This document shows, piece after piece, positions 1-8,278 of a stretch of DNA of 32,383 nucleotides. A program made the position numbers and the translations under genes. The notes beneath the pieces were generated by a model. The model did no database searches, had not been told where the DNA came from, and saw nothing but the letters and a program-made list of their open reading frames with translations. Numbering within the stretch: position 1 is the first letter of the stretch; every line of letters starts with the position of its first letter. This DNA is from Bryobacterales bacterium (lineage in GTDB: Bacteria; Acidobacteriota; Terriglobia; Bryobacterales; Bryobacteraceae): NCBI GenBank assembly GCA_016789785.1, contig JAEUQE010000071.1, positions 1 through 32,383 on the forward strand. Reading direction: 5' to 3'.

Positions 1-996
1 GTGATGCGCAAGGGCGCGACATCGGAGCTGACATCCAACCGTTCTCCCGAGGATTTCTCCATCGTCAAGACCAAGCGCGGTCTCGCCAACGGACCCGATG
101 GACAGCCGCTGGCGGCCCTGGAATTGGTAACCGTCGTCGTGCTCGAGAGTCCTGCCATCCCATCGGGCATCAACATCAGCGTACGAGGCTTCTCTCCCTC
201 CAGTTGGGACCTCCGCGAGAACGCCAGAATCGCGGAGGGGCGCAAGTTTCAGCCGGGCCGCCGCGAAGTGGTCGTCGGCAAAGGAGTCGCCGGCCGCTAT
301 TCCACGGCGCGCGTCGGCCAGAAGATCCCCTTCGGACGCGGCGAATGGGAAGTGGTTGGCGTCGTCGACGCCGGACGCTCCGCCCTCAACAGCGAAATCA
401 TCTGCGACATCAACCAGCTTGCCGCCGACCAGAACCGGGAGCAGGCGCTCAGCTCCATCCTCCTTCGGGCGCAGGACGAAGTGGCCAAACAGGCGCTGAT
501 CAACGACATCAACGCAGATCGGCGCCTCAACGCGGATGCTCAGTCGGAGATCGCCTACTACGAACAGCAGACATCCTCCGCCGCGCCGATCCGCTATCTC
601 GGCATGTTCGTCGCCGCCATCATGGCCATCGGCTCCTGCTTCGCCGCGATGAATACGATGTACGCCGCCGTGGCGCGCCGTTCAGCGGAAATCGGCACTC
701 TGCGCGTGCTCGGCTTTTCCAAACTCAGCGTACTGCTGAGCTTTTTCCTGGAGTCCCTGTTGCTAAGCCTCCTGGGTGGCATCCTGGGTTGTGTGCTGGT
801 GCTTCCGCTCAACAACATCCAAACAGGAATCGGCAGTTTTGTCACGTTCTCCGAAATTACGTTCGACTTCCAGATCACTCCAGCCATCATGATGACGGGC
901 ATTGCGTTCGCGCTGTTCATGGGCGCTCTTGGCGGGCTCTTTCCCGCGGGCTCGGCGGCGCGCAAGCAAATCCTCGATGCTTTGAGGCAAATCTAA
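1..996 (+). CDS. ABC transporter permease, MacB/FtsX type (5' end outside window)
   Basis: This is the inner-membrane permease of a MacB-like export ABC system. The visible 331 residues hold the periplasmic MacB-PCD-like domain (about 1-195), followed by the FtsX domain with three hydrophobic segments (about 199-222, 242-268 and 295-315). The stretch EIGTLRVLGFS between the first two is the usual cytoplasmic coupling region. The first membrane helix, which should precede the periplasmic domain, is absent, so the open frame is probably the C-terminal part of a roughly 400-residue protein cut by the window edge. The GTG/ATG at the very start is not a credible initiation site. An adaptor gene follows after 13 bp and an ATPase gene after that, on the same strand, so the three form one transporter operon. 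The substrate cannot be told from sequence. Confidence 0.9.
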   Translation: MMRKGATSELTSNRSPEDFSIVKTKRGLANGPDGQPLAALELVTVVVLESPAIPSGINISVRGFSPSSWDLRENARIAEGRKFQPGRREVVVGKGVAGRYSTARVGQKIPFGRGEWEVVGVVDAGRSALNSEIICDINQLAADQNREQALSSILLRAQDEVAKQALINDINADRRLNADAQSEIAYYEQQTSSAAPIRYLGMFVAAIMAIGSCFAAMNTMYAAVARRSAEIGTLRVLGFSKLSVLLSFFLESLLLSLLGGILGCVLVLPLNNIQTGIGSFVTFSEITFDFQITPAIMMTGIAFALFMGALGGLFPAGSAARKQILDALRQI

Positions 997-1009
997 GGAA
1001 TCCTATTGC

Positions 1010-2353
1010 ATGCCAGAAGACTTGAATAGTCTGCGCATCGACAAATCGTTGAAAGATACAGGCGGATCGCGCTGGGCAACGCGCTGGATCATCGCGGGCA
1101 TCCTCATCTTCCTGCTGCTCGGCGCGGCACAGACCGTCTACTCACGCCTGAACCGCGCGCTGGATGTACGAATCGCGCGCGTCTCCGCGCAACAGGAAAC
1201 CGGCGCCGCTGGTGCATCCGGCGACGTCATCCTCAACGCAACCGGCTACATTGTGGCGCACCACAAAATCCAACTGGCTTCGAAAGTGGTCGGCAAAGTG
1301 GCGTGGATCGGCGTGGAAAAGGGCGACCCAGTAAAACAGGGCCAGGTCATCGTACGTCTGGAGGACGATGAGTATCGCGCGCAGTTGCAGCAGGCTAAGG
1401 GACAATTGCAATCTCTGGAAGCAAGGCTGCTCGAGTTGACCAACGGCTCACGGCCTGAAGAGATCGCGGCGGCGCAAGCGAATCTCAATCAGGCCAAGGC
1501 CGATCTCGACAATGCGCGGATCTCAATCGAGCGCACGCGTAACCTCGTGAAGGAGGGCGTGCTCGCAAAGCAGGCTCTGGATGATGCGCAGGCACGCTTC
1601 GACGGCCAGACGGCTCGCGTCACCTCGCTGCAGCGCGCTTTCGATCTGGTGAACATCGGGCCGCGTGAAGAGACGAAATTGCAGGTGCGCGGGCAGATTG
1701 AAGAGGCCCGTGGCCGGCTTGCTTTCTTCGAAACGCAGCTCAGCAACACGGTCATTCGCGCTCCCATCAACGGCACGATTCTCGAACGCGTGGTGGAACG
1801 CGGTGAGTTCGTCACCACAGGCTTTGTTGGCGATCGTGGCGCAAAGGGCTATGTCGTTTCACTCGCCGATCTCAACGATCTGCAGGTGGAGCTCGACATC
1901 AATCAGAACGACTTCGCCAAGCTTGGCTCGAAGCAGAAAGCCGTGATCACCACCGACGCCTATGGCCCCGACCGCAAGTATCAAGGCGTCATCGAAGAGA
2001 TCTCTCCCGAAGCCAACCGCCAGAAGGCGACGGTGCAAGTGAAGGTGAAGGTGGTCAATCCCGACAGCTATCTTCGCCCCGAAATGAACGCCAGTGTGGC
2101 TTTCGTGTCGGAGGCGGCGCAAGCCAGGAGCGATGCGCCCTCAAAGCCCGTGATCTACGTGCCCGAAGCCGCTGTGCGCAACGGCGCGGTCTTCATCGCG
2201 CTCAATGGCCGCGCGGTGAAACGAGCCGTGCGCACAGGCGCCACTTCCTCGAAAGGCCTTCGCGTGGACGATGGCTTGATTGGCGGCGAGGACGTGATCG
2301 TGAGTCCTCCCGCCGAATTGGAAGATGGCGCACGCATCCAGATTGTCCGCTGA
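1010..2353 (+). CDS. HlyD/MacA-like periplasmic adaptor subunit
   Basis: This is the membrane-fusion (periplasmic adaptor) protein of the exporter. A single N-terminal membrane anchor lies at about residues 26-46. It is followed by the first half of a lipoyl-like hairpin (about 70-118). A long alanine- and glutamine-rich coiled coil (about 120-240) comes next, then the second lipoyl half, recognisable by TVIRAPINGTI, and beta-barrel and membrane-proximal domains to the C-terminus. The 447-residue length is normal for the family. It starts 13 bp after the permease stop and ends 12 bp before the ATPase start, so it is cotranscribed with both. MacA/HlyD proteins bridge the inner-membrane pump to an outer-membrane channel. 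No TolC-like gene is visible here, so that partner is either encoded elsewhere or lies left of the window. Confidence 0.93.
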   Translation: MPEDLNSLRIDKSLKDTGGSRWATRWIIAGILIFLLLGAAQTVYSRLNRALDVRIARVSAQQETGAAGASGDVILNATGYIVAHHKIQLASKVVGKVAWIGVEKGDPVKQGQVIVRLEDDEYRAQLQQAKGQLQSLEARLLELTNGSRPEEIAAAQANLNQAKADLDNARISIERTRNLVKEGVLAKQALDDAQARFDGQTARVTSLQRAFDLVNIGPREETKLQVRGQIEEARGRLAFFETQLSNTVIRAPINGTILERVVERGEFVTTGFVGDRGAKGYVVSLADLNDLQVELDINQNDFAKLGSKQKAVITTDAYGPDRKYQGVIEEISPEANRQKATVQVKVKVVNPDSYLRPEMNASVAFVSEAAQARSDAPSKPVIYVPEAAVRNGAVFIALNGRAVKRAVRTGATSSKGLRVDDGLIGGEDVIVSPPAELEDGARIQIVR

Positions 2354-2365
2354 CAAGGAACACCA

Positions 2366-3067
2366 ATGAGCGAAGCAGTGATTCAGACCAGGAATCTGAC
2401 CAAGCATTTCTCGCGTGGCGAGCAGCGGGTCACGGCATTGAAGGACGCGAGCATCGAGATCGCGAAGGGCGAGTTCGTCGCTCTGATGGGGCCATCCGGC
2501 TCCGGCAAGTCCACGTTGCTGCATCTCATTGCGGCCATGGACCGCGCGAGCGCGGGCGATATCCGCGTGTTGGGCCACGATCTGACGCGTATGACCGATG
2601 GTGAGATCGCGCGCTGGCGCAACGCTCACATCGGATTTGTATTTCAGAGCTTCAACCTGATCCCCGTGCTGACGGCGCTGGAGAACGTCGAGCTTCCGCT
2701 AAAGCTAACCAAACTCGGCAAGGCGAAGCGCATGGAGCATGCCAAGCGTGCGCTTGAACTGGTCGGGCTCGGCGACCGTCTCGGCCACACGCCCCGGCAA
2801 TTGTCGGGTGGCCAGGAACAGCGCGTGGCCATCGCGCGCGCCATCGTGACGGACCCCGATCTGATCCTCGCCGACGAGCCCACCGGGAATCTCGATGCGA
2901 ACTCCGCGCGTGATGCGCTGGAACTGCTGAGCCGGCTCAACAAAGAGTTCGGCAAGACCATCGTGATGGTGACGCACGACCCGCATGCGGCAAAGGCCGC
3001 GCGTCACGTGCGCTATCTCGAGAAGGGCGAACTCCTGCCAGAAGGCCAAAAGCCCGAGGATTGGTAG
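2366..3067 (+). CDS. ABC transporter ATP-binding protein, LolD/MacB type
   Basis: This is the cytoplasmic ATPase of the exporter, at 233 residues the usual size. It shows Walker [10 protein letters not shown] (42-50), Q-loop glutamine at about 94 in [11 protein letters not shown] signature LSGGQ (146-150), Walker B LILADE (167-172) with the catalytic glutamate, D-loop NLD and H-loop histidine at about 204 (MVTHD). The signature continues as EQR where most relatives have QQR, a trivial change. It is the third gene of the permease-adaptor-ATPase operon. It converges on the DUF418 gene, and only one base separates the two stop codons. The family moves lipoproteins, macrolides, peptides or lipids across the cell envelope. 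The exact cargo is not inferable. Confidence 0.95.
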   Translation: MSEAVIQTRNLTKHFSRGEQRVTALKDASIEIAKGEFVALMGPSGSGKSTLLHLIAAMDRASAGDIRVLGHDLTRMTDGEIARWRNAHIGFVFQSFNLIPVLTALENVELPLKLTKLGKAKRMEHAKRALELVGLGDRLGHTPRQLSGGQEQRVAIARAIVTDPDLILADEPTGNLDANSARDALELLSRLNKEFGKTIVMVTHDPHAAKAARHVRYLEKGELLPEGQKPEDW

Positions 3068-3068
3068 A

Positions 3069-4427
3069 TCACGCCTCTTGCATCAGCGGCGCGGCATCGT
3101 TCTTCTCAGGTTCGGCGGGTACGATGCGGCGCAAGGGCTGCCTTCGCCAGTACGTCAACGATCGCCAGGCCCACTCGGCCGGCCCGAAACGGAAGTACCG
3201 CAGCCAGATCGGGCTGAGGACGAGATTGATCGCCCACATGCCCAACACGAACCAGATCAGTTGATGACGTTCGTACTTCGCAAACAGGCCCAGCCCCCAA
3301 CCATCAAACACGAAAGTGAGAACGATCGACGTGAGTAGATAGTTCGTCAGCGCCATCCGGCCAACGGATCCCAGCAGCATGCGGATCCAGCCAAGCACGC
3401 CAGCTTTGCACAGGATCATGATCGCGCCAACATAAGCGGCAGCCACCAGAAAGCGGCCCGGATCCGCGGTGCTGGCGATATAACCCAGGAACTCCGGGAT
3501 GCCATAGTTGCTTGCGGCCCACTTGCTCGCGGCCCAATAGTTGAGCGGCACGCCGATGCCAAGGCCAACTGCGATCATCCACGCGTAGGCACGATAGCTG
3601 AGCGCCGCATCAAAAACACCTGCTTTCGCCAGCCCCATGCCAAGAATCAACATGCCGAACACGTCGAGAAAGACGAACTGAAAGAACATTGAGGTCTGGA
3701 ACTGCGCCGACATTCCCGCGCGATGCTTCAATGCGGATACCCAGCCTTCGCGGTGCGCCTTAATTTCCTTCTCCACGGCTTCCTTCGTGGGCGAGAACAA
3801 CTCCTGCAACGCCGCCCAGTCCTTTGCCGCGGACTTCTCTTCTTCGGTAAGCTTCTGTCCCGCCTTTTCGGCCTTGGCGGCCTTCTCGGCGGTCTGCTTC
3901 ATCTCTCCGATCGCGAACATCCCTCCAGCGCCTTGCATGGAATGCAGCGCCAGTACAATCACTCCCGTGATGATCAACGCTCGCGCGCTTGCCTTGCGGA
4001 ACGGGAACAACAACAATCCCACCACGCCATAGGCGTACAGAATGTCGCCGTACCAGATGAGATAGGCATGCACCAGCCCGAACACGATGAGCCACATGGT
4101 GCGCCGGTAGTAGATATCCGCGATCTCCACGCCCGCGCCTCTGCGCTCCGCTCGGCTCGTCAACACGATCGCGCCGGTGCCAAAGAGCATGGAGAAGATC
4201 GCACGCATCTTGCCGTCGAACAGCACCATGTGCCAAAGCCAGTAAGTGAAGTTCGCACCTGTCGCGCCGCCGTAGACTTGCGGATTCATGTATGCGCCAG
4301 AGGGCAGCGCAAACGACGCGATGTTCAGCAGCAGAATCCCGAGCAGGGAGAATCCTCGCAGTACGTCGATCGACTCAATCCGCTCCTCGGCGCGCACTGG
4401 CCGCACGGTTTCCTGAGTAGCTTCCAC
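3069..4427 (-). CDS. DUF418 family polytopic membrane protein
   Basis: This multi-pass membrane protein of the YeiB/DUF418 family has an unknown biochemical role; transport or acyltransferase-like functions have been suggested for relatives. The N-terminus shows the family hallmark RIESIDVLRGFSLLGILLL, and the C-terminus carries the DUF418 domain ending GPAEWAWRSLTYW. A charged, lysine- and glutamate-rich loop (about residues 195-240) interrupts the membrane segments and is longer than in many relatives. I chose the GTG at 4427 (452 residues) because an AGGAAAGGGG ribosome-binding site lies 6 nt before it. An in-frame ATG at 4478 would add 17 residues that do not look like family sequence. 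It is convergent with the exporter operon and divergent from the SnoaL-like gene. Confidence 0.85.
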   Translation of the reverse strand: MEATQETVRPVRAEERIESIDVLRGFSLLGILLLNIASFALPSGAYMNPQVYGGATGANFTYWLWHMVLFDGKMRAIFSMLFGTGAIVLTSRAERRGAGVEIADIYYRRTMWLIVFGLVHAYLIWYGDILYAYGVVGLLLFPFRKASARALIITGVIVLALHSMQGAGGMFAIGEMKQTAEKAAKAEKAGQKLTEEEKSAAKDWAALQELFSPTKEAVEKEIKAHREGWVSALKHRAGMSAQFQTSMFFQFVFLDVFGMLILGMGLAKAGVFDAALSYRAYAWMIAVGLGIGVPLNYWAASKWAASNYGIPEFLGYIASTADPGRFLVAAAYVGAIMILCKAGVLGWIRMLLGSVGRMALTNYLLTSIVLTFVFDGWGLGLFAKYERHQLIWFVLGMWAINLVLSPIWLRYFRFGPAEWAWRSLTYWRRQPLRRIVPAEPEKNDAAPLMQEA

Positions 4428-4524
4428 AGTTTGCCCCTTTCCTAAGGTTACGCGTAATTCCCACCATCTGTGGCTCAACGCTTTTCACGGGAACGGAACG
4501 CGGTGCGCCGCCGTACTTCTCACC

Positions 4525-5016
4525 ATGACTGTGCCATCCCGTATCCTTGCAGCCTTCGCCGTGCTCGCCGGCATCCAACTCACCAGTGCTGTTCTGCACG
4601 CCCAGACATCCAGTGCGGACGCCGGCTTCCAGAAAACGCTCGCACAATTGGATGCGGATTTATTCGAGGCCTACAATACCTGCGATCTTGCGAAATTTCG
4701 ATCCCTATTCGCTGATGACGTGGAGTTCTATCACGATCAGGGCGGGCTCACCATCGGAGCAGACAAGCTGACCTCGCTGGTCAAACAGAACATCTGCGGG
4801 AAAACTCGGCGCGAACTCGTGCCAGGAACGCTGCAATCGTATCCGATGAAAGGGATCGGTGCTGTCCAACTCGGCGTCCATCGCTTCCATACCCCAGCGA
4901 AAGACCGTCAGGCATCCGGCGAAGCTCGCTTCGTGCACTTGTGGAGCAAGTCGGAAGACGGCAAATGGAAAATCACTCGTTCGATCAGCTACGATCATGT
5001 CGCCCTACCCCGGTAG
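4525..5016 (+). CDS. Secreted SnoaL/DUF4440-like (NTF2-fold) protein
   Basis: This 163-residue protein has a Sec signal peptide (about 1-27, cleaved after AHAQ-like LHAQ). A small NTF2-like cone-fold domain follows. The typical opening helix reads LDADLFEAYNTCDLAKFRSLF, followed by ADDVEFYHDQGG and, near the end, GKWKITRSISYDH, which resembles the closing strands of DUF4440/SnoaL proteins. The family includes isomerases, hydratases and non-catalytic binding proteins, so no reaction can be assigned. It is periplasmic or secreted. It lies 65 bp upstream of the esterase gene on the same strand and may be cotranscribed with it. Confidence 0.8.
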   Translation: MTVPSRILAAFAVLAGIQLTSAVLHAQTSSADAGFQKTLAQLDADLFEAYNTCDLAKFRSLFADDVEFYHDQGGLTIGADKLTSLVKQNICGKTRRELVPGTLQSYPMKGIGAVQLGVHRFHTPAKDRQASGEARFVHLWSKSEDGKWKITRSISYDHVALPR

Positions 5017-5081
5017 CACTGCCCCGTATCGAACTGCCCCGCTGAGTGCCGCCACATCGGCGTGGTATCGTAACCCTTCAG

Positions 5082-6134
5082 ATGACTCGCGTGATCACTC
5101 TGACTCTCTTGCTTTCCGCCGCGTTGCTCGGCCAAACGCCGCCCGCGCCGCAGGCTCCGTCCAACGCGCCCGCACCCGCCGGACAAGGGCGCTTCGCCGC
5201 CCGCGCTCCCATGGTGGAGTCTTCGAATACGGACATTCACTATGACTTCTCGCCCGACTCGATTCCGCGAGAAGGCGTTCCGAAGGGCGAGATCAAAGGG
5301 CCGTTCACGCTTCCCAGCGAAGCCTACCCAGGCACGCAACACACCTATTGGGTCTACGTGCCGGCGCAGTATGATCCCGCCGTGCCTGCAAGCCTCATGA
5401 TCTTCAATGACGGCCAGGCGTTCATGGCCATGGCAGGAGACGTTCGCGCGCAGGTGGTGATGGACAACCTGATTTACCGCCGCGAAATCCCCGTCATGAT
5501 TGGCGTGTTCATCAATCCCGGACGCCGTCCCGATCAGCCCGAGCCCACGCTGCGCAACTGGGGAGATCGTGACACGAACAGGCCCACCGAGTACAACACT
5601 CTCGATGACCGCTACGCGCGCGTGATTGTGGATGAGCTTCTGCCTGCGCTCTACAAGGAGTACAACATCTCGAAAGACGCGGAGCGCCATGGCATCGGCG
5701 GATCAAGCTCGGGAGCGATCGCTGCGTTCACCGTCGCATGGGAGCGCCCGAATCACTTCCGCAAAGTGCTGAGCAACGTCGGCAGCTTCACGAATCTGCG
5801 AGGCGGTCACGCCTATCCGGACATCATTCGTAAGAGCGAGAAGAAGCCGATCCGCATTCACATGGTCGACGGGCGCAACGACAACCGTGCGTTGCGCACT
5901 GATGGTTCTTATGATGAAACGCGCGACTGGTTCCATCAGAACGTACGCATGCAGCAGGCGCTCACAGAGAAAGGTTACGACTTGAACTACTCGTGGGGCA
6001 TGGCGCGGCACGGCCAGAAAATGCTGCGCACCGTGTTTCCCGAGATGATGCGCTGGCTATGGCGCGATCACGGAGTATCCACCGATCCGCGGGACATGGT
6101 GGAGCGCTCCTTCCACGGACCGAAAGCGAAGTAA
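5082..6134 (+). CDS. Secreted alpha/beta-hydrolase esterase, IroE/Fes-like (Esterase_D family)
   Basis: This is a predicted exported serine esterase of the enterochelin-esterase-like group. From the ATG at 5082 it has 350 residues, with a signal peptide (1-18, ending LLGQ) and a proline/alanine-rich linker (about 19-45). The hydrolase domain has the nucleophile elbow GGSSSGA (Ser209) and likely acid and base residues in MVDGRND (Asp264 or Asp267) and ARHGQ (His310). An upstream in-frame ATG at 5046 would add 12 residues before the signal peptide and is less likely. Acidobacteria encode many such proteins. In this group they are often annotated as putative esterases or as xylan/feruloyl esterase-like, and the natural substrate here is unknown. 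Position behind a secreted NTF2-like protein gives no further hint. Confidence 0.87.
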   Translation: MTRVITLTLLLSAALLGQTPPAPQAPSNAPAPAGQGRFAARAPMVESSNTDIHYDFSPDSIPREGVPKGEIKGPFTLPSEAYPGTQHTYWVYVPAQYDPAVPASLMIFNDGQAFMAMAGDVRAQVVMDNLIYRREIPVMIGVFINPGRRPDQPEPTLRNWGDRDTNRPTEYNTLDDRYARVIVDELLPALYKEYNISKDAERHGIGGSSSGAIAAFTVAWERPNHFRKVLSNVGSFTNLRGGHAYPDIIRKSEKKPIRIHMVDGRNDNRALRTDGSYDETRDWFHQNVRMQQALTEKGYDLNYSWGMARHGQKMLRTVFPEMMRWLWRDHGVSTDPRDMVERSFHGPKAK

Positions 6135-6139
6135 CGCGC

Positions 6140-6775
6140 TTATCGCGTCAGCTTTGCCCACACGAGTGCGGAGGAGTGCCCGTGCATGCGAACCATGCGG
6201 ATCCAGAGCAGCGTCATGTGTTCCAGATGGAGCGCCTGTTCGAGTCCTCCCGTATCGAGCGGCTCCCATCCGAGTTGCGCGATCAACTCGCCCACGGTTT
6301 TCTTCGCGGCTGCGTCGTTACCGCAATAGAACATTGCGGGCTTCACGTTGTAGCCCGGAAATGCGTTGTTCTCGAAATTCTCGAACCCGTAGACAGTGAA
6401 CGCCTTCACCACCTTCGTGTCAGGCACAAGGTTCTGCACCATCGCGGAACCCGACTGCGTGCTATTGAGACCATGGCTGAGCCCGGCGCCCACAGGGTTG
6501 GTGCAGTCCACCAGCACCTTGCCCTTTAGTTCCTCCGCCACACCCGCGAGCGCCGTGGCATTGTGTTGAAACGGCGTTGCCAGAAATACCACTTCCGCTT
6601 CGGCAACGGCCTCCTTCGGCGACGCAACGCGCAACGCACTGTTCATTCCCAGGGCGCGCTTCACACTCTCCGAATTGACATCGTTCGCGGCAAGCGCCAC
6701 ATCGTGCCCCATACGTTGCAAATGAGCGGCGAGCGGTGCGCCCACCTGTCCATATCCCACAAACGCGATCTTCAT
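6140..6775 (-). CDS. NAD(P)-binding F420-oxidoreductase-like protein (COG2085 type)
   Basis: This 211-residue protein has an N-terminal Rossmann motif, IAFVGYGQVG (residues 3-12). The layout is that of the NADP oxidoreductase coenzyme-F420-dependent family: a dinucleotide domain, the motif LVDCTNPVG near the middle and a C-terminal helical region. Such proteins reduce or oxidise small substrates using NADPH, sometimes with F420. No F420 biosynthesis gene is visible, so NADPH use is the safer guess. It begins 18 bp after the DJ-1/PfpI gene on the same strand, so the two are probably one transcript controlled by the TetR operator upstream. The pairing suggests handling of reactive carbonyls or oxidants, which is inference. 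Confidence 0.85.
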   Translation of the reverse strand: MKIAFVGYGQVGAPLAAHLQRMGHDVALAANDVNSESVKRALGMNSALRVASPKEAVAEAEVVFLATPFQHNATALAGVAEELKGKVLVDCTNPVGAGLSHGLNSTQSGSAMVQNLVPDTKVVKAFTVYGFENFENNAFPGYNVKPAMFYCGNDAAAKKTVGELIAQLGWEPLDTGGLEQALHLEHMTLLWIRMVRMHGHSSALVWAKLTR

Positions 6776-6793
6776 TCTGTGCTCCTTTGAAGT

Positions 6794-7564
6794 CTACCGG
6801 CCCAATGCTTCAATAACGAGGCGGGCCGTTTCGGCGCCCGAGAAATTCTGCTGCCCCGTGATCAGATTCCCATCACGGACGGCAAAGCCCTTCCACATTC
6901 CAGCTTGCACGTAGTTGGCGCCTTCCTGCTTCATGACGTCTTCGATGCGCCAGGGCATGATGTGCGCATCGGCGGCCATCAATCCCATGCTCCGGACCGC
7001 GGCGTCGGCGAAGTCCTCTTCCAGGTTCGCGAACCCAGTCACCGTTTTCCCTTTCGCGATCAACTCACCATTGCTGAGGCGCGCATAGCGCAGGATCGCA
7101 ACACCATGACACAACGTCGCCACCACTTTCCCGGCCTCGTAAAACTCCGCGAACTTCCTGTGCAACTCCACTGCATTCTCGAAGTTGAACATCGGCGCTT
7201 GCCCACCGGCAACGACGATAGCGTCGAAACGCCCGGCATCAATCGCTGCCGCGCTGCCCGTGTTCTGCACCAGTTCGGCCAGCGACGGCGTCGCAAGGAA
7301 CCCCATGCTGATGAGATCCCTTGCCGAATAGCCGCTGGAATCGCGCGGGTCGCTCATGGCATCCGCCTGGCAGGCGCCGCCGTTGGGGCTGAAGATCTCC
7401 ACTTCGTAGCCCGCTTCCACGAACTCATAGTAGGGGTGCGTTAGCTCGCTCCACCAGAATCCAACGGGCCAGCCCGTGGTGGTGGACACCGCCGGATTCG
7501 CGATCACAATCGCGACGCGCTTCTTTCGTGCCGGATTCACCGGATTGACGTTTTTGAGGCTCAT
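6794..7564 (-). CDS. DJ-1/PfpI family protein (type 1 glutamine amidotransferase-like, Hsp31-type)
   Basis: This 256-residue class I glutamine-amidotransferase-like protein of the DJ-1/PfpI superfamily is close in length and layout to the Hsp31/glyoxalase III group. The nucleophile elbow is ATLCHGVA, with Cys152 and His153. A conserved acidic residue (Glu40 in GFWWSEL) sits where DJ-1 proteins keep the glutamate that polarises the cysteine. The C-terminus has ITGQQN, a common family ending motif. Relatives act as glutathione-independent glyoxalases, deglycases or chaperones; which applies is undecided. It is the first gene of a leftward pair with the dinucleotide-binding protein and is divergent from tetR across an 85-bp region holding a palindromic operator. 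Confidence 0.87.
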   Translation of the reverse strand: MSLKNVNPVNPARKKRVAIVIANPAVSTTTGWPVGFWWSELTHPYYEFVEAGYEVEIFSPNGGACQADAMSDPRDSSGYSARDLISMGFLATPSLAELVQNTGSAAAIDAGRFDAIVVAGGQAPMFNFENAVELHRKFAEFYEAGKVVATLCHGVAILRYARLSNGELIAKGKTVTGFANLEEDFADAAVRSMGLMAADAHIMPWRIEDVMKQEGANYVQAGMWKGFAVRDGNLITGQQNFSGAETARLVIEALGR

Positions 7565-7594
7565 GAGGCTTCCTGATTCCTGATCTCGTACAAT

Positions 7595-7611
7595 TACGAT
7601 ACTGTATCGTA
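7595..7611. promoter_or_regulatory. Palindromic operator, likely TetR-family binding site
   Basis: The sequence TACGATACTGTATCGTA is an inverted repeat with two perfect 8-nt arms around a single central base. It lies between the divergent PfpI-like and TetR genes and covers the -10 element of the leftward promoter. TetR-family repressors typically bind such palindromes next to their own gene, so this is the best candidate operator for the regulator at 7650. Assignment to this regulator is inference from position and symmetry. Confidence 0.75.
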
Positions 7612-7628
7612 TCTATATTGATTGTCAA
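7601..7628 (-). promoter_or_regulatory. Sigma70-like promoter for the PfpI/dinucleotide-binding pair
   Basis: Read on the minus strand, a consensus -35 TTGACA (7623-7628) is followed by a 16-nt spacer and a -10 TACAGT (7601-7606, 4 of 6 matches to TATAAT). Transcription would start near 7594 and run into the gene starting at 7564. The -10 lies in the centre of the palindrome at 7595-7611, so a bound repressor would block polymerase directly. Confidence 0.6.
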
Positions 7629-7649
7629 GATCAACACGAGGATTCAGCA

Positions 7650-8270
7650 ATGGCGAAGCCGGCCCATGCCTTAGAACGCGCTCCCGGACGCCCGCGCAAC
7701 CAGGAGACCGAGCAGCGTATTCTCGACACGGCGCTTCGGATGTTGGCGGAGGAGGGCTACAGCCGCATGTCGCTCGACGCCGTCGCGGTGGCGGCTGGCG
7801 TCAGCAAACCCACCATTTACCGGCGCTGGGCGTCGAAAGCGGATCTGGCGACGGCGGCTGTTCGCACGTTGCAACTTGCGGAGCCGCCTGTCGACACGGG
7901 GTCAACGCCTGGCGACCTCATTGGTGTGCTCGAGAACTTCTGCCGCTCGCTGATGCGCCCCAACGGTATGTCGCTGATCGGGACGGTGCTTGCGGAAGAA
8001 GCGCACACGCCGGAGTTGTTGGCGCTGTTTCGCGACAGACTCGTGACGCCGCGCCGAGCGATGCTCCGCGTGATTCTCGAACGCGCGAGAGATCGCGGCG
8101 AATTGCGTCCGGCTGCGGACATCGACTGTGCGGTGAGCGCGCTGGTAGGGGCGTTCTATGGCCGCTATCTCGCCTCCTCGCGAATCCCGCACAACTTCTC
8201 CCGCAATCTGGTGGAGATGGTGTGGCACGGCATTGCCGTGAAGCGTGGCAAGTCAAGCAAGCTGCGGTGA
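7650..8270 (+). CDS. TetR/AcrR family transcriptional regulator
   Basis: This 206-residue one-component repressor has an N-terminal helix-turn-helix (about residues 20-68): RILDTALRMLAEEGYSRMS, then DAVAVAAGVSKPTIYRRW, a typical TetR recognition helix. The C-terminal part is the ligand-binding and dimerisation domain of the TetR_C group that includes ETLVGAFYGRYL-like helices; the ligand is unknown. The ATG at 7650 is preceded at 7 nt by GAGGA, a good ribosome-binding site. It is divergent from the PfpI-like gene, and the palindrome between them makes autoregulation and repression of the leftward pair likely. It converges on the sulfatase gene, with 8 bp between the stops. Confidence 0.92.
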   Translation: MAKPAHALERAPGRPRNQETEQRILDTALRMLAEEGYSRMSLDAVAVAAGVSKPTIYRRWASKADLATAAVRTLQLAEPPVDTGSTPGDLIGVLENFCRSLMRPNGMSLIGTVLAEEAHTPELLALFRDRLVTPRRAMLRVILERARDRGELRPAADIDCAVSALVGAFYGRYLASSRIPHNFSRNLVEMVWHGIAVKRGKSSKLR

Positions 8271-8278
8271 AACTGCAC

